Origin: Amycolatopsis saalfeldensis
GTDB lineage: Bacteria; Actinomycetota; Actinomycetes; Mycobacteriales; Pseudonocardiaceae
Direction of reading: 5' to 3'
DNA length: 64,000 nt
NCBI RefSeq assembly: GCF_900110575.1
Contig: NZ_FOEF01000003.1
Span: 1 to 64,000 of the forward strand
A program made the translations under genes and the position numbers. Within the stretch, counting starts at the first letter, position 1. Every line of letters starts with the position of its first letter. The notes beneath the pieces were generated by a model. The model was not told the origin of the DNA. It made no database searches and saw only the letters and a program-made list of their open reading frames with translations. Shown in pieces: positions 33,426-41,752 of this stretch.

Positions 33426-35135
33426 GTGACCGTCAAACCGCTGGATTTCACCGAGTTCCCCGATTTCGCCGCGCTCACCCGGCTCCTGCGGGAGTGGGTG
33501 GCCGCCTGCCCGGAGCTGGTCACGCTGGAGAGCGTGGGCTCGTCCTGGGAAGGCCGGGACGTGTGGCTGCTGACCCTGACCAACCGGAAAACCGGCCCGG
33601 ACAACGAAAAGCCGGGGTTCTTCGTCGAGGCCGGGATTCACGCGACCGAATGGACGGGTGGGTTCGCCGCGTTGCATCTGGTGAACCGGCTGCTGCTGGG
33701 CTACGGCGTGGACGAGCGCGTCACCCGGCTCCTGGACACGCGCACGATCTACGTGGTCCCGCGCCTGGGCCCGGACGGTTACGAGCGGACCCGCGCCGAG
33801 GGCCGGTTCATCCGCTCCACCGTGCGCCCGCATCCGGCCGACCGGCCCGGCCCGGGACTTCGGCTGTGCGATGTGGACGGTGACGGGCGCACGCTGTTCA
33901 TGCGGATCCCTGATCCGGACGGACCGTGGAAGAAGTGCGAGCGCGACCCGCGGCTGCTCGTCCGGCGGGAACCGGACGAGGCCGGTGGCGAGTACTACCG
34001 GCTCCTCCGAGAAGGGGAGATCGAGGACTACGCCGGGGACGACGTGGTCACCGTCGCGGACCCGCTCGAGGGAATCGATCTCGGGCAGAATCTGCCCACC
34101 GACTGGGCAGCCGCGCCGCGTACCCCGGACAATGCCGGCCCATTCCCCGGCTCGGAGCCCGAGACCCAGGCGGTCCTGCACGCGGTGGTGGACCGCAAGA
34201 ACATCTGCGGCTTCGTCACGTGTCACACGTTCGGTGCGCTGCACCTGCGGCCGCCGTTGAACCGGTCCGAGGACTTCCCTTACGCCGACCAAAGGGTCTA
34301 CGGCGTCTTCGGGGAGAAGGCGGAAGCGTTGACCGGCTACGACGTGATGTCGTTCCACGACCTGAAGCACGACCCCGACCTCGAGTTCCGCGGCGGACAG
34401 CTCGGCTGGTACTACCACCAACTCGGGCTGTTCGCCTGGATCACCGAGTTCTGGAACCCGAAACGCGCGGCGGGCATCACGACCCGCGGAAACTCCAGCT
34501 GGCTGATCGATCCTCCGCTGGACGACGCGCTGAAGCTCATCGAGTGGAGCGACACCGAGCTCGGCGGGCGCGGCTACGTCGACTGGTACCCCTTCGAACA
34601 CCCGCAGCTCGGCCCGGTCGAACTCGGCGGCTGGGACAAGATCAACTACTGGTACAACCCGCCGCTCGACCGGATCGAGGCCGAGGTCGCGCCGCACACC
34701 GAGTGGATCGTCTTCCAGGCGCTTTCTTCGCCGTTGCTGCGCATCCGCTCGATCCGCGCGGATGAGGTGGGGGAGGGCATCTACCGCGTCCACGCCGTGG
34801 TGGCCAACGCAGGCTGGCTGCCCACTTACGTCACACAGAAAGCGCTCGACCGCAGCCTCGTGGCGGACCTCACCGCCGAGATCCGGCTGCCGGAGGGGAG
34901 CCGGCTGGTCACCGGAGACCGTGCGGTGCCCCTGGGGCAGCTGGAAGGCCGAAGCGGCGCACGCTCGACGACCACGTGGTGGGGCCACCAGCCCGGCACG
35001 CCTGATCTCACCGCGGTGGAGTGGGCGGTCGAAGCTCCTCGCGGAACCACGATCACAGTGCGAGCGAGCCATCCGCGCGCCGGAGTGGCACAGGCGGAGG
35101 TGCGCCTCGGAGACGAGGGGGACAGCGGATTGTGA
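33426..35135 (+). CDS. Zinc carboxypeptidase, family M14
   Basis: A 569-residue protein. The first ~400 residues are a metallocarboxypeptidase: zinc ligands GIHATEW (His72, Glu75) and TCHTFGALH (His267), and the catalytic Glu in AWITEFWNP (Glu341). The remaining ~150 residues form a beta-rich domain (HAVVANAGWLPTYVT). There is no signal peptide, which is unusual, since most family members are secreted. It follows the binding-protein gene by 52 bases, so the pair likely imports and trims a peptide or peptidoglycan fragment. The GTG start has GAGGGAAAGAA upstream. Confidence 0.88.
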   Translation: MTVKPLDFTEFPDFAALTRLLREWVAACPELVTLESVGSSWEGRDVWLLTLTNRKTGPDNEKPGFFVEAGIHATEWTGGFAALHLVNRLLLGYGVDERVTRLLDTRTIYVVPRLGPDGYERTRAEGRFIRSTVRPHPADRPGPGLRLCDVDGDGRTLFMRIPDPDGPWKKCERDPRLLVRREPDEAGGEYYRLLREGEIEDYAGDDVVTVADPLEGIDLGQNLPTDWAAAPRTPDNAGPFPGSEPETQAVLHAVVDRKNICGFVTCHTFGALHLRPPLNRSEDFPYADQRVYGVFGEKAEALTGYDVMSFHDLKHDPDLEFRGGQLGWYYHQLGLFAWITEFWNPKRAAGITTRGNSSWLIDPPLDDALKLIEWSDTELGGRGYVDWYPFEHPQLGPVELGGWDKINYWYNPPLDRIEAEVAPHTEWIVFQALSSPLLRIRSIRADEVGEGIYRVHAVVANAGWLPTYVTQKALDRSLVADLTAEIRLPEGSRLVTGDRAVPLGQLEGRSGARSTTTWWGHQPGTPDLTAVEWAVEAPRGTTITVRASHPRAGVAQAEVRLGDEGDSGL

Positions 35136-35159
35136 GAGCCGCCCATGCAGCCAGCGGTT

Positions 35160-35312
35160 TCAGGTGATGTTGCATTTGGCGGCCGATACGAGGCCGAAGT
35201 CGCGGCCCCGATGCTTGCCGGTCGTCTCGCGCATGAGGAAGGCGACGATGAAGAGGCAGATGACCTCCGTGCCCGCCATGAGATGCAGACTCCAACCGTA
35301 GCCGGCAGCCCT
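35160..35312 (-). pseudogene. MFS (MHS-type) transporter C-terminal remnant
   Basis: The minus strand reads AAGYGWSLHLMAGTEVICLF, then IVAFLMRETTGKHRGRDFGL and a stop. This matches the last helix and tail of metabolite:H+ symporters of the major facilitator family (…FLMRETTGKDL…). Nothing resembling the rest of the protein precedes it, so only about 45 codons survive. It marks the left edge of a decayed interval. Confidence 0.55.
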
Positions 35313-35423
35313 TGGTAGAAGAGCTGCAATGAGTTCGAGATTCCGACCGTGCCGTGCTCGGCGGAGTCTGCCGCGTTCCGAACCCCTCAATGTCGTACCG
35401 CCAGGCCGGGCGTCTGGCGAGGA

Positions 35424-36576
35424 TTATGCCGCCCTGCGCCGAATCTCCGCCGGACGCACCGCCATGGCGTAGCTGAAGTGGAACTGCTTGTTGATGGCGC
35501 CGAGGTAGCCGACCGCGGTGATGACGTACCAGGCCTCGCCGGTCGCTGCCGTACTCGGTGCTGGACCAGTAGTGCTCCGCCTTGAGGTTTTCGAACGGGC
35601 CTTAGTTTGCGAAGATCGGGCCGAAAGCCGCGGCGAAGTCGAAGGCGCCGTCGTCGTCCACCGGGCTGTCGGAAGGGGCCGGCAGTTCGGGCAGCGTGCC
35701 GTCGGTGGCTTGCAGGGCCTTGTTGCCCAACGCGTGGTAATAGAGCCTGGTCCACTCACTGTTGCCGGTGTTGTAGCCGCACAGGCTGGTGCCGTCGTAT
35801 CCGTAGTGGGCTGGTCCGTCTTCGGTCGCAGGCAGGCGCCAGTCTCCCGGTCCAGGCGATCTCGTACGCCGGTCGAGGTGGTAGGTGAGGGTTCCCTCGG
35901 CGTTCAGTCCGCCGGCCCATGCGGTCTGCTTGAACCAGTTGGCGAAGCCCGAGGTGTAGTCCAGCCAGACAAGGTTCTGGGACTTGCCCACCGCGTACGG
36001 CGATCGCGTAATTGAAGGGCCAGTCCTTCTCGTCATCGCCGTGATATCCGATGTGTGTGCCGAAGAACCAGGCGAGGGCGGGGTGTTCGGCGTATTCGTT
36101 GAGCCAGTAGAAGTCGGTCTTGAGGTTCTCGAACGGCCCGGTGTTCTTCAGACCTGCGGCTCGCAATGGGAAGGAACCGTCGAGTCCCTGGTTGCCCACG
36201 TTGCCCAGCGACGTGTAGAACAAGTGGCCAATTCGGTGGTGGTCACGTTGAATCCGGCGCTCGAGGCCCCGTCATATCCGAATTCGTAGGCGGCATGCGG
36301 TGTGGCGGGCAGCCGCCAGTCTCCTTCCCAGCTCACGTGGATGCCGGGTTCCAGCTGGTAGACGAGAGTGCCCGAGTCGTTCAGGCCGGCCGCCCAGGCG
36401 TCGGCCTGCGCCCAGGTGAGGTGGTCGGTCGAATAGTCGAGCCAGATCAGTTCGCGAGCGCTCTCGTGGATCAGGCGGTACGCCTTGCCTTGGTACAGCG
36501 CGGCGCCGATGACCTCCAAACCGGCGGTTGCCGCTTTGTCGGATTGAGAGGATGCCCGATGAATCTGCGTGGTCAT
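35424..36576 (-). pseudogene. Frameshifted DUF1566-like two-repeat protein
   Basis: A gene with a good start (ATG at 36576, AGGAGA six bases upstream) encodes two related segments. Repeat 1 has LIWLDYSTDHLTWAQADAW, GDWRLPATPHAAYEFGYDG and FYWLNEYAEHPALAWFFG. Repeat 2 has NLVWLDYTSGFANWFKQTAW, GDWRLPATEDGPAHYGYDG and YVITAVGYLGAINKQFHFSY. The WLDY…GDWRLPT pattern with a Trp-rich end is DUF1566/Lcl-like. The reading frame changes near 36220, 36000, 35870 (a short excursion) and 35600, where there is also an in-frame TAA. Either the gene is dead or this stretch has clustered indel errors. Confidence 0.6.
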
Positions 36577-36623
36577 TGTGCGTCTCCTGGTGATCTGCTG
36601 CTTGGCGGCGAATATCTCGGCCC

Positions 36624-37052
36624 TCAGGCCGGTGGAAAGTGGTAGGTCACTCCCGTGGACTCCTCGGAGACCTTCCATAGCTGCCGCTGAAGGTCCTCGT
36701 CGTGGGAGGCACCCCCGGAGCGGGTCTTGGCGGGAGCGCCGACGATTCCGAGGAAGCCGCCGGGGCCGAAGAAATCACCGTTGACGGCCGCCGGATCGGT
36801 CGCGGCACGCAGGGTGGGCAGAGCCCCCTGCGCGGGGGTGCGCCCCAGTACGCCGCTGAAGAACCTGTCCACGATCGGCGGGGCGTCCTTGCGGGACATC
36901 TCGGTGCTGGCGATGCCCGGATGGGCCGCGGTGGCGGCGGTCTGCACGCTGTTCTTGCCCATGTCCACCGGCTTGGCCAGCTCCGCCATGGTGACCTGGC
37001 TGGTCCGGCCGGGCACGTGCCCGGCGTCGGTGCCCGGGATCGGCGTGGCCAA
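36624..37052 (-). pseudogene. Short-chain dehydrogenase C-terminal fragment
   Basis: The frame ends with AATAAHPGIASTEMSR, ALPTLRAATDPAAVNGDFFG, SHDEDLQRQLWKVSEESTGV and TYHFPPA. This is the characteristic tail of retinol dehydrogenase/protochlorophyllide reductase-like SDRs. The nucleotide-binding and catalytic parts are missing, and the ~45 codons upstream (LATPIPGTDAGHVPG…) do not match the family. It is a truncated gene. It lies upstream of, and codirectional with, the broken DUF1566-like gene. Confidence 0.55.
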
Positions 37053-37426
37053 CGGAAAGTCGATCTCGATCCTGGTCGTCGCGTCGTCTTCGGCTTCGTT
37101 CGGCGCTCGGAATGCAATCTCCGCGTCACCACCTTGGCGGGCTGGTTGGGCCGTGCGCGGACGCGACGCCCGCCATCGGCAGCGCGGTAGTCGCAGCCAC
37201 GCCGTCCGTCGCCATACCGCGCGCGGCTACTCGTGTCGTCGCCGGCCCCACTTGGCGCTTGCTCGGCTGGGCGGGGACGGTCCGCGGCTCGATTCGGAGT
37301 CGGCCGGATCGCTCTGGTCGCCGACTTTCCGGATGATGCTGTGCTGCGGGTCCTCGGGCGGCGATCAGCAGGCCGTGGCCGGACCGGGGTCTGGTGGGTC
37401 GCGAGGACGCACGAACCAGCCGGGCT
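37053..37426. other. Gene-free interval between remnants and nucleotidyltransferase
   Basis: 374 bases with no frame that looks coding on either strand by codon pattern or recognisable motif. Composition remains GC-rich. It presumably represents erased sequence of the SDR gene whose tail lies to the left. No hairpin or repeat was noticed. Confidence 0.4.
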
Positions 37427-38143
37427 TCAGGTGCCCCGTCGATCCTGGTGGGCCTGGATTTTCGCGACGCGGGCGGTGAGGCCGCGTCGACGGTTCACAG
37501 CGAGTTGCAGGTCCAGGGGGGCGACCGGTACGTCGTGTCCTTGCCAGCGCACGTGTTCGAGCCGGGCGGCGGCGGCCGGGCCCTGTTCGTGTGGCTCGGG
37601 CTCGTCCACGTCGGCGTGCACCCCCGCGATCCATTCGAGCAGGCAGCCGGCGAAGGCCCGGCCACCGCGGTCGGCGATCCAGCCGGTCATGGTGGTGACC
37701 GGCTCGACCAGGAGGTCTTCGAGGAGGGTTCCGGCGAGCTGGGCGTCGTCGACCCGGAAGTCCAGATCGCCGGGCCCGACCTCGATCCCGCGCACGGCCA
37801 GGGCGCCGGAGCCGTAGAGGAACCAGCGCAGCCGGCTGCCCTCGGCCCGTTCCAGGAAGACCTCCAGTCCCTCGCGCCACGGCACGGGGCGCCGCCGGGC
37901 GCTCTGCAACAGCATCTCCGGCAGCCGGCGGGCGAAGTTGGCGTGCGTGCGCCGGATATCCCCGGTCGCGGACAGGCGGCGGGTGAACCGGCCGGCGGAG
38001 GTGGGCGTGAAACCCATGTGCCGCAGCCTTTCCCGGTAAAGCGGATCGTCGGTGCGAACCTCGTAGACCGCCTGGCCGCCGCGGATCTCCACCGAGGTGG
38101 CCAGCCCCGCCGCGGGGCGCAGGACCTGGTCCCCGCTACGCAC
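37427..38143 (-). CDS. Nucleotidyltransferase-fold protein
   Basis: A 238-residue soluble protein. The central phrase WFLYGSGALAVRGIEVGPGD with LDFRVDD resembles the G-S/G…D-x-D active-site pattern of minimal nucleotidyltransferases (aminoglycoside adenylyltransferase or DUF-type). A second acidic motif, HADVDEPEP, follows. The N-terminal ~70 residues (YEVRTDDPLYRERLRHMGFTP) form a separate small domain. It overlaps the stop region of the upstream TetR gene by eight bases, so both are made from one transcript. The substrate is unknown. Confidence 0.65.
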   Translation of the reverse strand: MRSGDQVLRPAAGLATSVEIRGGQAVYEVRTDDPLYRERLRHMGFTPTSAGRFTRRLSATGDIRRTHANFARRLPEMLLQSARRRPVPWREGLEVFLERAEGSRLRWFLYGSGALAVRGIEVGPGDLDFRVDDAQLAGTLLEDLLVEPVTTMTGWIADRGGRAFAGCLLEWIAGVHADVDEPEPHEQGPAAAARLEHVRWQGHDVPVAPLDLQLAVNRRRGLTARVAKIQAHQDRRGT

Positions 38144-38792
38144 CGGGGCCCGCCTGGCGAAGTCCCTCGATGCCCGCGCAGAGCAGCCGGACGCTCTGCG
38201 CGAACGTCTCGTCCGGCTCGTGCAACGACGCGCTCGCGATGGTCAGGGGGAACCGTTCGCCGAGGTCCGCGAACGCGGCGGCGTCGACGGCCGGGGCGGC
38301 CGATTCGCTCTGCTCCTGCAGCACGAAACCGGTGACGTAGCTGAGCAGCGCGTCCGCGCCGATGATCCGGTGCGGTTCGGGCACTCCGGCGTCGGCCAGG
38401 GTCCGCAGCAGGCGTTCCATCACCGACAAGGCGCCGGTGCTCAGCACTTTCGGGCTGTCGGCGAGCAGGATCGCGCCGCCGGGGTGCCGTTTGATGCTTT
38501 CGCGCAACGTCGAGGCCTGCGCTTCGACGCGCGCCGTCCAGTCCGCGTCTTCGGCGAGCCCGGCCAGCGCGGCGGTCCCGGCGTCGTAGGCCTGCCGGGC
38601 GACCCGGTCGGCCATCAGCTGGAGCAGGACGCCCTTGCTCCGCACGTGGTAGTAGAGGCTCCCGGCGTGCACGTCGAGCCGCTCGGCCACCTGCCGCATG
38701 GACAGGGCCTGATACCCCACCTCGGCGAAGGCGGTCATGCCCGCGTCGATGATCCGGTCCGTGGTCAGCTTCACACCGCCAGCGTAGCGCAT
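38136..38792 (-). CDS. TetR family regulator (TetR_C type)
   Basis: A 218-residue repressor. The DNA-binding domain is GMTAFAEVGYQALSMRQVAE, then RLDVHAGSLYYHVRSKGVLL. The C-terminal domain has RHPGGAILLADSPKVLS as in TetR-like drug-responsive members. The ATG at 38792 sits two bases from a perfect operator palindrome, and a GTG six codons later is an alternative start. It is divergent from a rhomboid-like protease and shares a promoter region containing two operators, so auto- and cross-repression are expected. Confidence 0.85.
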   Translation of the reverse strand: MRYAGGVKLTTDRIIDAGMTAFAEVGYQALSMRQVAERLDVHAGSLYYHVRSKGVLLQLMADRVARQAYDAGTAALAGLAEDADWTARVEAQASTLRESIKRHPGGAILLADSPKVLSTGALSVMERLLRTLADAGVPEPHRIIGADALLSYVTGFVLQEQSESAAPAVDAAAFADLGERFPLTIASASLHEPDETFAQSVRLLCAGIEGLRQAGPGA

Positions 38793-38793
38793 C

Positions 38794-38866
38794 TTTCAAA
38801 CAGTGTTTGAAACTGGCCGCGACAGCTGTTACGGTCGTCCTCAGCAGATTCAAACGGTGTTCGAAA
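38794..38866 (+). promoter_or_regulatory. Twin TetR operators and rhomboid promoter
   Basis: Operator 1 at 38794-38812 is TTTCAAACAGTGTTTGAAA, perfect 9-bp arms around one base. Operator 2 at 38848-38866 is ATTCAAACGGTGTTCGAAA, with 16 of 19 positions equal. The rightward promoter TTGAAA (38807-38812), 17 bases, TACGGT (38830-38835) has its -35 inside operator 1, and operator 2 lies just downstream of the -10. Binding at either would block the rhomboid gene. Confidence 0.8.
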
Positions 38867-38879
38867 ACTGGGGGCTCAC

Positions 38880-39605
38880 ATGGACGCGGTGCTGTTCAAC
38901 CTGACCACGGGCGCACTGATGGTGCTGATCTTCCTCGGCGGCCGGACGGTGGTCGGCGTCGAGACGGTGACGAGACGGCGCATCCCGTGGTTCGCCGTGG
39001 GGCTGACCGTGGTGGCGGTCGCCGGGATCGTCACGCAGCTGTGCTGGAGCGGCGCGATGGACTTCTTCGACTCCGACCCGGCCAAGTCGGGCTGGTGGCG
39101 GATCGTCACGTCGGTGTTCATGCAGAACGGCGGTCTGCTCGGGGACGCCTTCAACCTGGTCACGCTCGCCGTGATCGCAGCGCTGGCCGAGTGGTTCTGG
39201 CGCGGCCCGCTGATGCTGGCGCTGTTCGCCGGCGGGATCTTCCTGCCCCAGCTCGTCGACACGCTGTTCGGCGCGACCGGCGGCAGCACCGACCCGCGCA
39301 ACTTCGCTGGCAGCTCCGGCGCGACGTACTTCCTCGGCGCGACCCTGGCCGCCGCCCTGCTGCTGCGCAGCCGCGTGGTCAAGGAGCGGCTGCTCGGGGC
39401 GAGCGTCCCGGTGCTCGGCCTGGCGCTGTGGTTCGCCCAGGAGAACGGGCACGGGCTGGTGGCGGCGTACGGATTCGTGCTCGGCGCCGTGGTCTGGCTC
39501 GCCGGCCGCCGGGTGCTCGACCCGGAGCGCGACCTCACGCGGGCGCCGCGCCGGACGGTGGGCTCGGTGACCGCGATCGTCCGGAAGCCGCGCGCGGGCG
39601 TCTGA
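38880..39605 (+). CDS. Rhomboid-like intramembrane serine protease
   Basis: A 241-residue protein with about six helices. SGWWRIVTSVFMQNGGLLGD-AFNL corresponds to the rhomboid W-R-x-x-T…H/N segment. NFAGSSGATYFLGA carries the GxSG serine motif, and ENGHGLVAAYGFVLGA supplies the partner His on a later helix. The usual HxxxN residues of the second helix are replaced, so activity needs testing. It is controlled by the flanking TetR through twin operators. The last 17 codons lie within unit A of the 134-bp tandem repeat. Confidence 0.7.
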   Translation: MDAVLFNLTTGALMVLIFLGGRTVVGVETVTRRRIPWFAVGLTVVAVAGIVTQLCWSGAMDFFDSDPAKSGWWRIVTSVFMQNGGLLGDAFNLVTLAVIAALAEWFWRGPLMLALFAGGIFLPQLVDTLFGATGGSTDPRNFAGSSGATYFLGATLAAALLLRSRVVKERLLGASVPVLGLALWFAQENGHGLVAAYGFVLGAVVWLAGRRVLDPERDLTRAPRRTVGSVTAIVRKPRAGV

Positions 39606-39951
39606 TCCGGAAAGCCTTGCCGCTGCGGGAGTTCGTGACCGGGGCTGGGCCGTCGGAGCGGTGCGTCCGTGTGCGGGCCTCGTGCTGGGCGGTGAGTTCG
39701 GTGGCTGCGATTGCGCGGGAGTCGCGTGTGGGTGTCTGGCCGTGATGGCCTTGCTGCCGTGGGGGTCCGCGACTGGAGCCGGGTCGTTGGTGCAGCGCGT
39801 CCGTGCGCGGGTCCCGTGCCGGACGGTGGGCTCGGTGACCGCGATCGTCCGGAAGCCGCGCGCGGGCGTCTGATCCGGAAAGCCTTGCCACCGCGGGAAT
39901 CCACGAGCGGGGACCAGGCCGTCAGCGCAGTGCGTCCGTCTCGATCGCGGC
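39550..39951. repeat. Three tandem 134-bp units
   Basis: Units begin at 39550, 39684 and 39818. The first and third share their first 72 bases exactly (39550-39621 and 39818-39889). The middle unit aligns without gaps but has many substitutions, mostly C/T and A/G transitions. Unit A starts inside the 3' end of the rhomboid gene and unit C ends inside the 3' end of the convergent LysR gene. The structure looks like triplication of a convergent gene junction. Confidence 0.85.
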
Positions 39952-40845
39952 GGCGCGCAGCGCGTCGGCCAGCCGCGCGGTCGGCTCGGGCAGTGCCCCG
40001 GGCAGCCGGGCGAGCACGATGCGGCGTTGTTCGGCCGGCCCGCCGCGCACGGGCAGGATCCGCACCCCGCCGGGCACCACGGAGGTGAGCGCGGTGGGCA
40101 CGGTGGTGATGCCGCAGCCGGCGGCGACCAGGTTCAGCTTGGCCAGCCAGTCGCGGGCGGTGTGCGCGATCACGGGCCGCTCGTCCAGACCGGGCCAGGT
40201 CCCCATCGCCCGTTCGTCGCCCGAGGCCGAACCGGCGATCCAGCGCTGACCGTGCAGATCGGCCACGTCGACGAACTCGCCCTTGGCCAGCGGATGCCCG
40301 GCCGGCACGGCGACGCGCAGGCTGCGTTCGGTCAGCGTCCGCAGCCGCAGGGCCGGCGTTTCGGTGTCGGGCGGGCGAAACGGCGGGGCCGAGGCCAGCA
40401 GCGCCAGGTCGACGGTGCCGGCGCGCAACGCCCGGACCAGCGCGGGCGTGCTGCCTTCGCGGGTGGTCACGGTGATGGCCGGATGGGTGCGCTGCAGCGC
40501 GGCCAGCGCCCGGGGCACCAGCACGGCCCCGGCACTGGTGAACCAGCCCAGCCGCACCGTGGCGGGTTCGCCGGGCGCCCCGGCCAGTTCCCGCGCGGTG
40601 GCGTCGATCTGGTCGATCACGGTGGCGGCGCGGCGCAGCACGATCCGGCCGGCCGCGGTCAGGCGGACCCCGTCGTGGCGGCGCTCCAGCAGCGACGAGC
40701 CCGCCGCGCGCTCCAGCGCGGCGATCTGCCGGGACACCGCGGACTGGGTGTAGCCGAGCGCGGTGGCCGCGGCGGTGAGCGTGCCCCGCTCGGCCACCTC
40801 GCGGAACACCCGCAGTGCGGTCAGCGACGCGTCGGCGAAGGCCAT
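39922..40845 (-). CDS. LysR family transcriptional regulator
   Basis: A 307-residue regulator. The N-terminal helix-turn-helix is FREVAERGTLTAAATALGYT then QSAVSRQIAALERAAGSSLL. The periplasmic-binding-like effector domain runs from about residue 90 (VRLGWFTSAGAVLVPRALAA) to the end. It is divergent from two short-chain dehydrogenase genes across a 70-base gap containing TTGAG repeats and is probably their regulator. Its stop codon lies within the third 134-bp repeat unit. Confidence 0.9.
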   Translation of the reverse strand: MAFADASLTALRVFREVAERGTLTAAATALGYTQSAVSRQIAALERAAGSSLLERRHDGVRLTAAGRIVLRRAATVIDQIDATARELAGAPGEPATVRLGWFTSAGAVLVPRALAALQRTHPAITVTTREGSTPALVRALRAGTVDLALLASAPPFRPPDTETPALRLRTLTERSLRVAVPAGHPLAKGEFVDVADLHGQRWIAGSASGDERAMGTWPGLDERPVIAHTARDWLAKLNLVAAGCGITTVPTALTSVVPGGVRILPVRGGPAEQRRIVLARLPGALPEPTARLADALRAAAIETDALR

Positions 40846-40915
40846 GACGTTTGAGCATACCTCGCTTGAGTTTTTCTCGTTGGTGGCATGCCCGCGGGCG
40901 ACCTAGCGTGGTGGC

Positions 40916-41752
40916 ATGAAACTGATCCACACTCCTTTCGTTTTCGCCGCCACCGCCGCCGAAGCCGCCGCGGGCATCGACCTGACCGGCCGGCGGGCGG
41001 TGGCGACCGGCGCGGAAGTCACCCCGGCGGTCCGGGACGTCGAGGCGGGCGAGCGCGCCGCCGAGGACATCACCGCGACCACCGGCAGCACCGCGCTGCG
41101 CGTCGCCCGGCTCGACCTCACCGAGCCCGCTTCCCTCACGGCGTTCACCGCGGCGTGGGACGGGCCGCTGCACGTGCTGGTCGCCAACGCCGGCGTGATG
41201 GCCTGCCCCGAGCAGCACACCGAGCAGGGCTGGGAGTGGCAGTTCGCCACCAACCACCTCGATCACTTCGCACTGGCCACCGGTCTGCACGCGGCGCTGG
41301 CCGCCGACGGGGCCGCCCGCTTCGTGATGGTCAGCTCCAGCGGCCACCAGCTTTCGCCGGTGGTCTTCGACGACGTCCACTTCGCCTTCCGCCCGTACGA
41401 TCCGTGGCTGGCCTACGGTCAGTCCAAGACGGCGAACGCGCTGATGCCCGGCGCGATCCGCACCAACCTGCAACGCCACACCGGCGGCCGGGGCAGCGGC
41501 GCCGTTCCGCCCGAGCTGATCAAGACCCCGGAGCAGGGCGCGGCGACCTCGGTCGTGCTGGCCACCTCGCCGTTGCTGGACGGGGTCGGCGGCCGGTATT
41601 TCGCCGACAGCAACGAGACCGGGACCATCGACCGCCGTGGTGCCGCGCCGCCATTGCACGGGGTGGCCCGCTACGCACTGGACCCGGACAACGCCCGTCG
41701 CTTGTGGACCGTTTCCGAGCGCCTGCTCGCGACCGCCGGAGGACGGTCATGA
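40916..41752 (+). CDS. Short-chain dehydrogenase with internal deletions
   Basis: A 278-residue homologue of retinol dehydrogenase-like SDRs, which are usually ~310-320. After IDLTGRRAV the text goes straight to ATGAEVTPAVRDVEAGE: the expected VTGGASGIGxETARALAxA segment with the glycine-rich cofactor loop is absent. A second gap follows the catalytic YGQSKTANAL (Tyr167, Lys171), which joins directly to MPGAIRTNLQRH. Both look like in-frame losses of about 17-19 codons each. NAGVM and the catalytic Ser region (MVSSSGHQ) remain. Cofactor binding is doubtful. The stop overlaps the next start (ATGA). Confidence 0.75.
   Translation: MKLIHTPFVFAATAAEAAAGIDLTGRRAVATGAEVTPAVRDVEAGERAAEDITATTGSTALRVARLDLTEPASLTAFTAAWDGPLHVLVANAGVMACPEQHTEQGWEWQFATNHLDHFALATGLHAALAADGAARFVMVSSSGHQLSPVVFDDVHFAFRPYDPWLAYGQSKTANALMPGAIRTNLQRHTGGRGSGAVPPELIKTPEQGAATSVVLATSPLLDGVGGRYFADSNETGTIDRRGAAPPLHGVARYALDPDNARRLWTVSERLLATAGGRS

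Noticed and set aside
39550..39951. CRISPR array
   Set aside because: Units are 134 bp, contiguous and without unique spacers, and overlap the ends of two genes.
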